DNA of 64,000 nucleotides. Source: Ancrocorticia populi (lineage in GTDB: Bacteria > Actinomycetota > Actinomycetes > Actinomycetales > Actinomycetaceae). The translations under genes were made by a program, and so were the position numbers. Below are positions 27,849 through 35,792 of the stretch, one piece after another. Each line of letters starts with the position of its first letter. Positions within the stretch are counted from its first letter, which is position 1. The DNA lies in NCBI RefSeq assembly GCF_003123745.1, contig NZ_QETB01000003.1, positions 248,001 to 312,000 on the forward strand, written 5' to 3'. The notes below the pieces were generated by a model that searched no databases, was not told the DNA's origin, and worked only from the letters and a program-made list of their open reading frames with translations.

Positions 27849-30800
27849 TCAGAGCGCGATGCGCTTGCCGTCGGTGATGGTGTCGAGGAGCACGCCACGC
27901 AGAGCATCGAGGTAGCGGTCCACGTCATCCTCGGTCTCCAGGAGCCCTGTCACTCCTGTGGCGCGGATCTTCTTGATGGAAACTGTCTGCTTGACGGGCG
28001 GAGCGGGTGGTACAGCCTGTTCTGCCGGGTTTGGTGTCTCCACTACTCGGGGCTGAGGTTTGGCAGCAGCCAGCTGGTCCAGAATTCGTGGGTAGGTCGT
28101 GTCCTCGAAGGTGTTGGCGATCTCGTTGACCACCGCGATCTGCTGCTCAGATTCAATCCTGGCGAGGAGACCTGAGATGAGGTTATCGGCCGAGCGTTGA
28201 GCGTCTTGCGTGGCGTCCAGATAAATGGTGCTGTTGTGCAAACCGTCTTGCCGGGAGGAGATGACCTGGCGTGCATCTGCCCGGTTAGCGGCAAGTGCTT
28301 CACCTATCTTCGATTTCAGGTCGATAGTGGCTGCTTTGAGCTTGGCCATTTTGTTGCCGCGGAACGCCTGCGGGTCTGCCAGCGCATGGGCAACTTCGGT
28401 GCTTGAGCCTGGCGTGAGGTAGTTGAGGTTGCTGGTGTTCTCCGCGAGCAAGGCAGCGGCGTCATCGTAGATAGCTCGCTGCCCACCGTGGAGGAATGCG
28501 ATGACCGGGTCAAGGACGTCACACTTCGCATCGAGGAGATCGTCGCCCTGGGAAAAGTCGGTGAAATACCACTCGTCCTTCTGACCCACAACCTGTTCCA
28601 GCAGGGTGATCGGACCGTTCAGCTGGCCGATAAACGGGTATTTTGAACCTGTCGTCAGGGCCTTCAACTCGTCGAGTTTCGAGTGGAGCTTCTCTGCCCC
28701 GAAGTGAGCGAGTTCGAGCGGGTCCTTGGGAGCTGTGGGGTCGTCGAAGAAGTCAGTGACGAAGCTCCGGAACGCGTTCACCTTGCGGGTATCGAAATCC
28801 TTCTGCGGGACCACGATCGCATGAGAGTGCTTCTGAGTGTTCCGCAGAACGGTGGCGACCTCGCTGCGTTTGAGCGTGTTGGAGTCCACGTTCAACGTCA
28901 CCTTGGACGCGCCGATCAGCCATGCGATGACAACTTCGATGGAGGGCAGGTTCCAGCCATAGGGCTTGGCCTGGAAATGGTCGACCACCGTCTTGACCGT
29001 GACCTGCTCGCCAAGGCGGTCACGCTGGAGTACGAACGACAGCACCTCTTCCCCCGGCGCGGATAGCTTTGACAAAGTGGGGTCGTTGATCATGCCGGAG
29101 TCAGGGCTCGCGAAGCCAGCAACCTGCTGCTCGGTGTAGGTGCGCCCACCCAGCAAGTTCAGCTGTGTGTAGGTACGGGAGATCAGGTCTTGGAATCCGT
29201 CGGTGACCCTGGTCTGAGCATCCTGTGACGTAGCCGCTATGTCGGCTGCGTTGATGACCAGCGCCGCGCGGCCGACGGCGCGACGAACACGCTCGACGAG
29301 TTCTTTCTCTCGCTCACTGTTCTGCGTCGCCTTGGTTTGGAGGATGCGCTGTTCGTTGGCCGAGATGGAGCTGGTGAGCTTCCGCTTGGTGTACTTCTCG
29401 GTCTTGATGAGAAGACGCAGGTCGCTCATAACGCGCTCGTCCGGATCAAGGATGACGCGGAGTTCGTCCTTGCCTGCCGAGTGCATCCGGATCTCTTCGG
29501 GCCCGTAGGAGTACTCAGGGGTGATGAAATGCAGGGCCAGTTCGCTTTGCCTCCCGAAAGCTTGATCATCGAGTTTGTATCCGAAGGGGAAGTCCTGACC
29601 ATTCTTGGCATAGCGGATCTTCGAGGCCTTGATGACGTCACCGGAGAGGATCTTGTTCAGGCGAGAGGAGACCTCGGAAGAGTCGATGTCGACGTTCTTG
29701 ATCTCCGCCTCGATAACCTGTTCTTCATTGGTCAGGTACTCATACATGTTGCCGTTGCGCTGCACGTACGTCTGGGCTTCCAGCAACGTCAACGACGCCT
29801 GGACCTTTTTGTTCAGTTCGGGCAGGTTCAGCCCGAACTGGTCATAGACCAGCACTGTCAGGTTGCGGGCAGTCGCCTTGAAATCGTCCACATACTTCAC
29901 CAGGAACAGCGCCTTGAGCAGACGGATCGCCAACTGATCATCCAGGTTGCGCTCTGCGACGTCGATGGCGCGTTGTGCTGCGGCCTTCAGCGAGGCGCGG
30001 ATACCGGCGAACATCTGGTCGAAGGTGGCCAGACTTCCAACCTCATGGGTCCCCAGATACTTGGCGACCTGCTGGACCACGCCCAACATGGAGCGTTCAC
30101 CGACCGAGGAGTTGCGGCCCTCGAACACGTTGTGGTCCGAGATGGACTCAATCGCTGCCTGGAAGAGCGGGAACTGGTAGGACACGAACGGGTAAGTGCC
30201 GACGAAATGGGCCTCGTCGGTGTAGTTGCGGTACGTCTTGGCACCGTCTACGAAATCGAACAGGGTCTTGAAGTTCGCGTGTTCGCTCACGTAGACGGCA
30301 TCGAGGAGTTCGGTGCCTTTGTCATTCTTGGTGAGGAGGCGCTTGCGGATGACCTCTTCGACGTCAGCGCTGGTGAGCTTCACTCGGGTGGCAAAGCGGG
30401 CCTGGATCTTGGAGAAGTCGTTGCCCTGAGACTTCGTCCGGTCACCCAGGACCTTGTCCATGTCCTCCTGACTGGTGACGAACACCCAGGCCCGGCCCCC
30501 GCACTTCGTGTTCAAGGACTCCGCGATGGTCTGCAGATTCAGCATGAGATGGGTATTGGAGCCGATGAACTGGCCGACCTCGTCGACGAAGAAGTTCAGG
30601 CGGAACCCTGGCCCCTGCTGGTCGAGCCAGGTCTTGACCTCGTCCGCGAAGTCCTCGATGGAGACCTTGTACTCGTTCCGGTACTTGGTCAGGATGTTCG
30701 TCGGCGCCCCATCGGTCTGCCCGGTAATTTCGGCGTAAGCCTTCGCGACATTGCCTTCCTCCAGGACGCCCTCCTCGCGACCCTGGAACCAATCCCTCCC

Positions 30801-31370
30801 AGAGATGCGCGCGTAAGCGTCCTTGAACGCGTCGAGCTGACCCCGATTGTCCAAGTCGCGCTCGAACCGAGCGACGTGTCCCTGGTTGCCGTAGTAGCCA
30901 CGCGACTCGTCAAATACCTTCACGAACACCTTCAACAGGGCGTCCGTCTGGTCCTTCGAGATCAACGTGGCCTTCTGGTCAATGTTGAACAGCAGGCTCT
31001 TAGCTGGAATGCGCTCTGCCTTCGCAAAAGAGGCCGTCAGGAAGGAGTCGTTCTCCGCCTTCGCCTGGAAGCTCTGCGAGACGGCAGCACGGGAGTAGTC
31101 CTGACCTTCGACGTCGCCCAGAAGGTGGGCAAGCATCTTCAACAGGTGGGACTTACCGGAACCGAAGAAGCCGGAGATCCACACGCCGTTCGCGTTCGTG
31201 TAGTTGGTGTAGGCCTCCAGCAGTTGTTCCAGCCCCTTGGCAGCCTCGTTGGTGAGCACATACTCATCGACCTCGGTGCCCAAGTGGGCGACGTCGTCAG
31301 CCTTAATGACACCCTCGATGGGGCGCTGTACGTCTTTGGCAAAAACCTCGTTGAGTAGCATGGCGGTCAC
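27849..31370 (-). CDS. brxC: BrxC, large BREX P-loop ATPase
   Basis: The 1173-residue protein contains Walker A G-F-F-G-S-G-K-S at residues 67-74 and a Walker B strand 'LNFFVDEVGQF' near residue 255, as in BrxC/PglY. BrxC is a DNA-binding ATPase required for BREX methylation and restriction. It starts at GTG, overlapping the brxB stop codon in GTGA. It is full length, with the long helical C-terminus seen in the family. Confidence 0.96.
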   Translation of the reverse strand: MTAMLLNEVFAKDVQRPIEGVIKADDVAHLGTEVDEYVLTNEAAKGLEQLLEAYTNYTNANGVWISGFFGSGKSHLLKMLAHLLGDVEGQDYSRAAVSQSFQAKAENDSFLTASFAKAERIPAKSLLFNIDQKATLISKDQTDALLKVFVKVFDESRGYYGNQGHVARFERDLDNRGQLDAFKDAYARISGRDWFQGREEGVLEEGNVAKAYAEITGQTDGAPTNILTKYRNEYKVSIEDFADEVKTWLDQQGPGFRLNFFVDEVGQFIGSNTHLMLNLQTIAESLNTKCGGRAWVFVTSQEDMDKVLGDRTKSQGNDFSKIQARFATRVKLTSADVEEVIRKRLLTKNDKGTELLDAVYVSEHANFKTLFDFVDGAKTYRNYTDEAHFVGTYPFVSYQFPLFQAAIESISDHNVFEGRNSSVGERSMLGVVQQVAKYLGTHEVGSLATFDQMFAGIRASLKAAAQRAIDVAERNLDDQLAIRLLKALFLVKYVDDFKATARNLTVLVYDQFGLNLPELNKKVQASLTLLEAQTYVQRNGNMYEYLTNEEQVIEAEIKNVDIDSSEVSSRLNKILSGDVIKASKIRYAKNGQDFPFGYKLDDQAFGRQSELALHFITPEYSYGPEEIRMHSAGKDELRVILDPDERVMSDLRLLIKTEKYTKRKLTSSISANEQRILQTKATQNSEREKELVERVRRAVGRAALVINAADIAATSQDAQTRVTDGFQDLISRTYTQLNLLGGRTYTEQQVAGFASPDSGMINDPTLSKLSAPGEEVLSFVLQRDRLGEQVTVKTVVDHFQAKPYGWNLPSIEVVIAWLIGASKVTLNVDSNTLKRSEVATVLRNTQKHSHAIVVPQKDFDTRKVNAFRSFVTDFFDDPTAPKDPLELAHFGAEKLHSKLDELKALTTGSKYPFIGQLNGPITLLEQVVGQKDEWYFTDFSQGDDLLDAKCDVLDPVIAFLHGGQRAIYDDAAALLAENTSNLNYLTPGSSTEVAHALADPQAFRGNKMAKLKAATIDLKSKIGEALAANRADARQVISSRQDGLHNSTIYLDATQDAQRSADNLISGLLARIESEQQIAVVNEIANTFEDTTYPRILDQLAAAKPQPRVVETPNPAEQAVPPAPPVKQTVSIKKIRATGVTGLLETEDDVDRYLDALRGVLLDTITDGKRIAL

Positions 31371-31966
31371 GGTTCCTGTTCCAGAATATTCTTGGCACGG
31401 TAGTACTGGTCATCCTTCAACCGTCCGAACAGAACGAGCGAAGAGCCGAGTGTCTCTGATTGTTCGTAGCGGCCGGGGAAGAACATGAGCATCGGTTTGC
31501 CCACCACGACAGACTGCAAGTTGTTCAGCACGTTGTGGGACCGGATATAGGGGAAGACCTCACCGATCCCAGTGAGGAACACGATGTCGAACCCCCCGTC
31601 GGCGAGTTTCTCGCGGATCGCCGGGGCCAAGTGCTCCTGTGGGTCAAGCATGCCCTGGAGCAACTCTCGGAAGTCGTCCTTGTCCTGTTCAGGTTCCAGA
31701 GCGACGAGTCGCTCCCACACCCCACGGTCTTTGAGGATCTCGATCGACAGATCGTACAGGTTGATGGTCCGCACGCTGATGCCAGCCTGGGACAGACGGT
31801 TCGAGACACGCTTGCGAGCCTTGGCGACTCCCAGGGCGTTCTCCGGGTCATAGGGGTAGATGAAGAACGGGACCTCGTTCGACAGCCCCTCCATGCGCAA
31901 GAACCGCTGTCCGGACATGACAGCGAACAGGTGCTCTTCCTGACGTGTCAACTCACTTGGTGTCAT
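31367..31966 (-). CDS. brxB: BrxB (DUF1788)
   Basis: The 199-residue protein matches DUF1788: 'PFFIYPYDPENALGV', 'GIGEVFPYIRSHNVLNNLQSVVVGKPMLMFFPGRYEQ' and a Y-Y-R-A-K-N end. BrxB is a small core component of type 1 BREX, needed for methylation and defence, with no assigned catalytic role. It overlaps both neighbours by 4 nt, so its translation is coupled to brxA and brxC. Confidence 0.95.
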   Translation of the reverse strand: MTPSELTRQEEHLFAVMSGQRFLRMEGLSNEVPFFIYPYDPENALGVAKARKRVSNRLSQAGISVRTINLYDLSIEILKDRGVWERLVALEPEQDKDDFRELLQGMLDPQEHLAPAIREKLADGGFDIVFLTGIGEVFPYIRSHNVLNNLQSVVVGKPMLMFFPGRYEQSETLGSSLVLFGRLKDDQYYRAKNILEQEP

Positions 31967-32571
31967 TGGACTGCCTCCGTCGGAACTCTCACCGGCAAGA
32001 ACCGGACATCACTAGGCTGGCGGGCATCTAACGCTTCGCGGACGCGCTCGGATAGAACTGCCTGTTGGATTTGCCCGCCTACGAGAAGGCCAGCCTCGGC
32101 CAGCATCCGGAACACGGTTGCCCGCAGCTTCTTCACCGTAGAGTCCTTCAACTCCGCCAACTCCGGATGCCACAACGCCTTGCCAGAGACGAAACTGTCG
32201 AAATCCCCGTAGCTCAGCGATGGGGTGAGGAGCAGATAGCGTTCGCGCACCACTTCCTCAGCAAACTCGCCAATAAACGTGTAACGGCGGCAAGCCGCCA
32301 CCCACAGGAGGAGGCTGCGTTCACGAGGACTCGCCTCCACCAACAGCTCAAGTTCCAGATCAGTAAAAACCGTCAGGCGTTGGATCGCTTCGCGAGCAAG
32401 GCGGGCAGCGGAGGATGTGGTTCGGGCTTGAAGGAGGTTTCCGTCAACAAGTCGGGCGCGGACTGCCTTCCAGTCCCGCTTCTCAAAGTAGAGAGGGACA
32501 GCGATGCCAGCTTCGCGAGTGAGAAGAGTGCCAACAGTAAACGACAGAGAATAACGAGCGACCGCCACCAT
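31963..32571 (-). CDS. brxA: BrxA (DUF1819)
   Basis: From ATG 32571 the product has 202 residues, the usual BrxA length, beginning 'MVAVARYSLSFTVGTLLTREA'. DUF1819 features include 'RERSLLLWVAACRRYTFIGEFAEEVVRERYL' and 'KALWHPELAELKDSTVKKLR..VFRMLAEAGLL'. The frame is open 53 codons further upstream, but that part has no family similarity and covers the promoter. BrxA is a DNA-binding core protein and the first gene of type 1 BREX loci. AGGAG lies about 14 nt ahead of the ATG. Confidence 0.94.
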   Translation of the reverse strand: MVAVARYSLSFTVGTLLTREAGIAVPLYFEKRDWKAVRARLVDGNLLQARTTSSAARLAREAIQRLTVFTDLELELLVEASPRERSLLLWVAACRRYTFIGEFAEEVVRERYLLLTPSLSYGDFDSFVSGKALWHPELAELKDSTVKKLRATVFRMLAEAGLLVGGQIQQAVLSERVREALDARQPSDVRFLPVRVPTEAVQ

Positions 32572-32601
32572 TGGTTGCTTCCCATCTCCTTCTCCGAAAC
32601 C

Positions 32602-32619
32602 CTCAATATTGAGATAATA
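32602..32619 (-). promoter_or_regulatory. putative brxA promoter -10 box with adjoining palindrome
   Basis: On the minus strand TATTAT (32619-32614) is followed immediately by CTCAATATTGAG (32613-32602), a perfect 12-bp palindrome where the transcription start should lie, about 30 nt before the brxA ATG. No good -35 box is visible at 17 bp. This is a typical repressor position. No BrxR-like gene is nearby, but the AlbA/wHTH protein in the operon is a candidate binder. Confidence 0.4.
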
Positions 32620-32685
32620 CGCAAGCCGAGCCCTATCGATTGAGTAGATGCTCGGCGATCCCACGACGTAAAGCACTCCGCCAAT

Positions 32686-33042
32686 TTGTCTTCCAGAATC
32701 GACCATTCCATTATACCAGTGGATCCGCACGTGAGCGTCACGATCGATGGCACCGATACCGCGACTGTGCGGGCTGGCGAAAAGGTGACGCTACAGGTTC
32801 ATGCCGAGGCTCCCTCCCCCGGCACTATCGTTGAAGTTCGCCCAGTCTTTGGCGGTGAGCTTGGCGACCCGGTCGCGATCACGCCGGGGCCTGCTGTCTC
32901 GCTTGAGCTGGCATACAGCGCGAAGGATGTGGGCACACACTTCGTTGCTGTGCGGGTCGCCGCTCAGGCCGAAGGCGACAAAGAGTGCCAGTACGCCCGC
33001 GTGTCCAACGTGGGGCGTACGCGCGTGAACGTGGTGGAGTGA
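32686..33042 (+). pseudogene. C-terminal fragment with PKD-like beta-sandwich
   Basis: From about 32716 the frame reads 'PHVSVTIDGTDTATVRAGEKVTLQVHAEAPSPGTIVEVRPVFGG...VGTHFVAVRVAAQ...YARVSNVGRTRVNVVE'. This resembles the C-terminal PKD-like domain that ends certain actinobacterial hydrolases. No start codon with a ribosome site, signal peptide or upstream enzyme domain is present, so this looks like the 3' remnant of a larger gene. Its broken end abuts the brxA promoter region, marking a boundary of the BREX island. Confidence 0.5.
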
Positions 33043-33319
33043 CCGGGTATAGAGGCTCGGGCGGGGGCAATACCAATGTCGTTTCCGACGGTAACACGGG
33101 GACCTCATCGAAAGCACCCCTAGTTCTGGTTAACGCGCACTAGTGACGTCGAAGCGGGGATCGATGGGTCAGCTGCCCGCACCTTCAGAGGCAGGACCAG
33201 CTTCGCTACCGTTGTCTGTTTCGTACATCTTCGCATGCACGAATTCAAGGTGATCGACAATAGCGAATTCAGGTCTGCAGATCTTTCAGATACGTAAACA
33301 TTGCCCCGTCGAATTTTCT

Positions 33320-33916
33320 TTATTCAGATAGTTTTTTCATAATTCCGTTAAGTTCCTTTTGGACGCCACCAATGTTCTTCGCAACTGTCTCTAGACGCCC
33401 AGATACGGATTTGGAACTCGTCGTGAAAGTTTGCTCCGTGTATACAAATCGCTGAAGGATGAAAGCGTCCTTGTAGTTTCCAAGACGCCACCATGGAGAT
33501 TTATACGTCACAGTTGCTTTAAGGATCTCGGGCACATCATTTTCGTGTTCATTGTCCAGATCAGCGATCAAATTAGATGTAAGTGCTTGTCCAGGAGCCA
33601 GTGTGCTAATCGGTTCCCTATATCGGCGGGCAACATATCCTGCCATGTCACCGACGAAATCAGAGTTCTCGAATGGAGGATCGAAAGCGACTAATAGCTT
33701 TCGGGCTGCTGTCGGTCCGGCATTTCGAACGACCAGTTCTAGCCGTCGGTATGAGTACTCAGGAATTCGATATTCGACAACAACATAAGGACGCGTACGT
33801 TCCGCACTATCTAGTCCTGCTCGGAGCAACGTAAATACTGCAACAAGCGCCGTTATAACGGTCGCAATACCAGCGATCCCCGCTATCACTTGATCATTCG
33901 TAGCAACCCATTCCAT
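33320..33916 (-). CDS. hypothetical protein with one N-terminal membrane segment
   Basis: The 198-residue product has one transmembrane helix near the N-terminus ('VIAGIAGIATVITALVAVFTLL', residues 9-30). A soluble beta-rich domain follows ('YVVVEYRIPEYSYRRLELVVRNAGPTAARKLLVAFDP'), then a C-terminal helix. AAGGA precedes the ATG at 33916. I do not recognise the family. Coding GC is lower than in the sugar operon downstream. It lies about 50 nt after the HEPN-like gene on the same strand, so the two may form a pair. Confidence 0.6.
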   Translation of the reverse strand: MEWVATNDQVIAGIAGIATVITALVAVFTLLRAGLDSAERTRPYVVVEYRIPEYSYRRLELVVRNAGPTAARKLLVAFDPPFENSDFVGDMAGYVARRYREPISTLAPGQALTSNLIADLDNEHENDVPEILKATVTYKSPWWRLGNYKDAFILQRFVYTEQTFTTSSKSVSGRLETVAKNIGGVQKELNGIMKKLSE

Positions 33917-33964
33917 CACATTAGTTCCTTCATTCCGTTGATCTCTATGCCGGTAGACGTCGAA

Positions 33965-34645
33965 TCATACAGCTGGTGGCGCGGTGGACTGGTGCGAATT
34001 GTCATTCGTGCGCTCCTGTTGTAGGCACCTTTGCAACCCATGAGCAAACTCGTCTAGTGCCCCTAATGTCGAGACGGCATATCGAACGACGTGACTACTC
34101 ATCACACCTTCGACATTGCGAGGCACGTCTTTCCGGGTCAGGACCCAAATTGCGCTGTTCTGTATCCCGACCTTATCCCCGACGATATGCCCCGAAACTG
34201 TGTTTCTGATGAGACGTAATATTTGGTTAAACTCTTTGTCGTCCCTCATCTCTTTCATTGCCTGCTTGAACTTGCGCTCTTCCTCGGTGAATCTTTCTAT
34301 ATCAAATAAATCTCTGCCAGAGTCCTTAGAAGATAACCGCATGGCCTTGTTAAAACCATTGATCATTCCACCAACGGATTCGTCTGCTTCTTCGAGTGTC
34401 AGTGCAAGAAACTTCTCTGCAGTGAGTCGATTCTGTGGATCTACGAGCAGCGCGCGAAGCATAACTCGCATATCAAAGTCCACTGTCAGCACAAAGAACT
34501 GTAGCTGTGTAAAGCTTCGGAATATCTCTGAGTCTCGTTCGAGGCCGAGCTTGACGTTCTGCGCAGCAGATTCTAACACTCGTTCTTGCTCGGGCAGTGT
34601 CGAGTTGAAGTTCTCGATGAGTTGCTCGGCAGTAGGTAAGACCAT
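33965..34645 (-). CDS. HEPN-like helical protein
   Basis: Starting at 34645 (MVLPTAEQLIENF) the 226-residue product is almost wholly helical. It contains 'LIRNTVSGHIVG', an R-x5-H motif at residues 147-153 that fits the loose RX4-6H HEPN signature. No other domain is seen and the HEPN call is tentative. A start 18 codons upstream is possible. The gene is AT-rich compared with the neighbouring lacI gene and precedes the membrane-anchored protein, so the pair may be a small toxin or defence module. Confidence 0.5.
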   Translation of the reverse strand: MVLPTAEQLIENFNSTLPEQERVLESAAQNVKLGLERDSEIFRSFTQLQFFVLTVDFDMRVMLRALLVDPQNRLTAEKFLALTLEEADESVGGMINGFNKAMRLSSKDSGRDLFDIERFTEEERKFKQAMKEMRDDKEFNQILRLIRNTVSGHIVGDKVGIQNSAIWVLTRKDVPRNVEGVMSSHVVRYAVSTLGALDEFAHGLQRCLQQERTNDNSHQSTAPPAV

Positions 34646-34760
34646 CTGCAGCACAGCCTTTCTCTTGCATTTAGCTACACGCGTTTCTCTTTTGAGCAAA
34701 ATGGACGAAACTCACCGGTTTAGCCCACATATCCACTCCCCTATGGCTATAACGTTACCC

Positions 34761-35771
34761 TCACGCACCCGAGGACTCGCGCGCGAGGACGCTGGGCGTC
34801 AGCACGATTGGCTCCTCAACCTCCTCGCCCTTGATCAGCGCCAGGAGCAACCGGGTGGCCTCGCCGGTCATCGCGCGGGCGGGATTTGTGACGGTTGTGA
34901 GCGGCGGGTGGGAGTCCTCAGCCATCGCAGAATCGTCGAAGCCGACCACGCGGATATCGTGCGGTACGCGTAGGCCGTACTCCTCGAATTCCTGTAGTGC
35001 GGTGAGCGCCATCATGTCGGAGGCGGCAAATACACCATCGATGCGCTCGCCCGTGGCGAGCAACTCCTGAGCGCCTAGTCGTCCGGTCCGAGGCGTGAAG
35101 TCGCCTTCGGACATCGCGACCTCTTCGATTCCTGCCGCTTCGAGCCCCTCGCGCCAGCCCTGCAGGCGGTCCTGCGCGGCGGGCATGTCCAGCGGCCCGG
35201 TGATCGTTGCTAAGCGCGTACAGCCTTGTTCTATCAGGTGCTCGGCGGCCAGCCTGCCGCCGAGCCGGTTGTCCAGGTCAACGTAGGGCATGCCGGCGTC
35301 CGGGCGTGCCGGCCGGCCAACCAATACGGTGGGCACTGCGCGCTCGCGAAGCACCGCGAGGAACTGATCGTTATCGTGATGGGAGATCACCACAACGCCG
35401 TCAACCTGTTGGTTGCCGAGGTAGCGCTCTAGGCGTTCGTCTCCGCCGTTGCGGGTGCGCATGGCGAGGATCAGCTGCTTATCGGTTGGGCCTAGGGCTT
35501 CCACCACGCCAGCGATTGCGGCGCCGAAAAAGGGGTCGGAGAAGATGCGCTCGTCGGGTTCGGCAACAACTAGGGCAACGGCGCCGGTCTCCCGGGTAAC
35601 CAGAGACCGCGCGGCGGAGTTGGGCACGTATCCGAGATCCTTGACGGCCCGGTCCACCAGCTCCTGCGCGGCCGAAGAAACCTTTCCGGCGCCTCGGATG
35701 GCCCGCGACGCGGTTGCCCTAGAAACGCCCGCCGCGCGCGCTACATCCTCAAGCGTTGGATTTTGTACCAT
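34761..35771 (-). CDS. LacI-family repressor of the beta-glucoside operon
   Basis: The 336-residue product begins with the LacI helix-turn-helix 'TLEDVARAAGVSRATASRAIRG' and continues with the periplasmic-binding-protein-like sugar sensor ('DGVFAASDMMALTALQEFEEYGLRVPHDIRVVGFDDS'). The start at 35771 follows GGGGAAA. It is the last gene of the sugar operon, 21 nt after the beta-glucosidase, so it controls its own synthesis. Arrangement and operator resemble CebR of Streptomyces, which responds to cellobiose. The palindrome at 40514-40529 is its likely site. Confidence 0.92.
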   Translation of the reverse strand: MVQNPTLEDVARAAGVSRATASRAIRGAGKVSSAAQELVDRAVKDLGYVPNSAARSLVTRETGAVALVVAEPDERIFSDPFFGAAIAGVVEALGPTDKQLILAMRTRNGGDERLERYLGNQQVDGVVVISHHDNDQFLAVLRERAVPTVLVGRPARPDAGMPYVDLDNRLGGRLAAEHLIEQGCTRLATITGPLDMPAAQDRLQGWREGLEAAGIEEVAMSEGDFTPRTGRLGAQELLATGERIDGVFAASDMMALTALQEFEEYGLRVPHDIRVVGFDDSAMAEDSHPPLTTVTNPARAMTGEATRLLLALIKGEEVEEPIVLTPSVLARESSGA

Positions 35772-35792
35772 GTGCGTTTCCCCGGGCAATCG

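Noticed and set aside
29337-31358. 673-codon open frame on the plus strand
   Set aside because: Antisense shadow of brxC; the minus-strand product has clear ATPase motifs and the plus frame has none.
32572-32730. Longer BrxA start at 32730
   Set aside because: The added 53 residues have no DUF1819 similarity and cover the promoter and palindrome; 202 residues is the family length.
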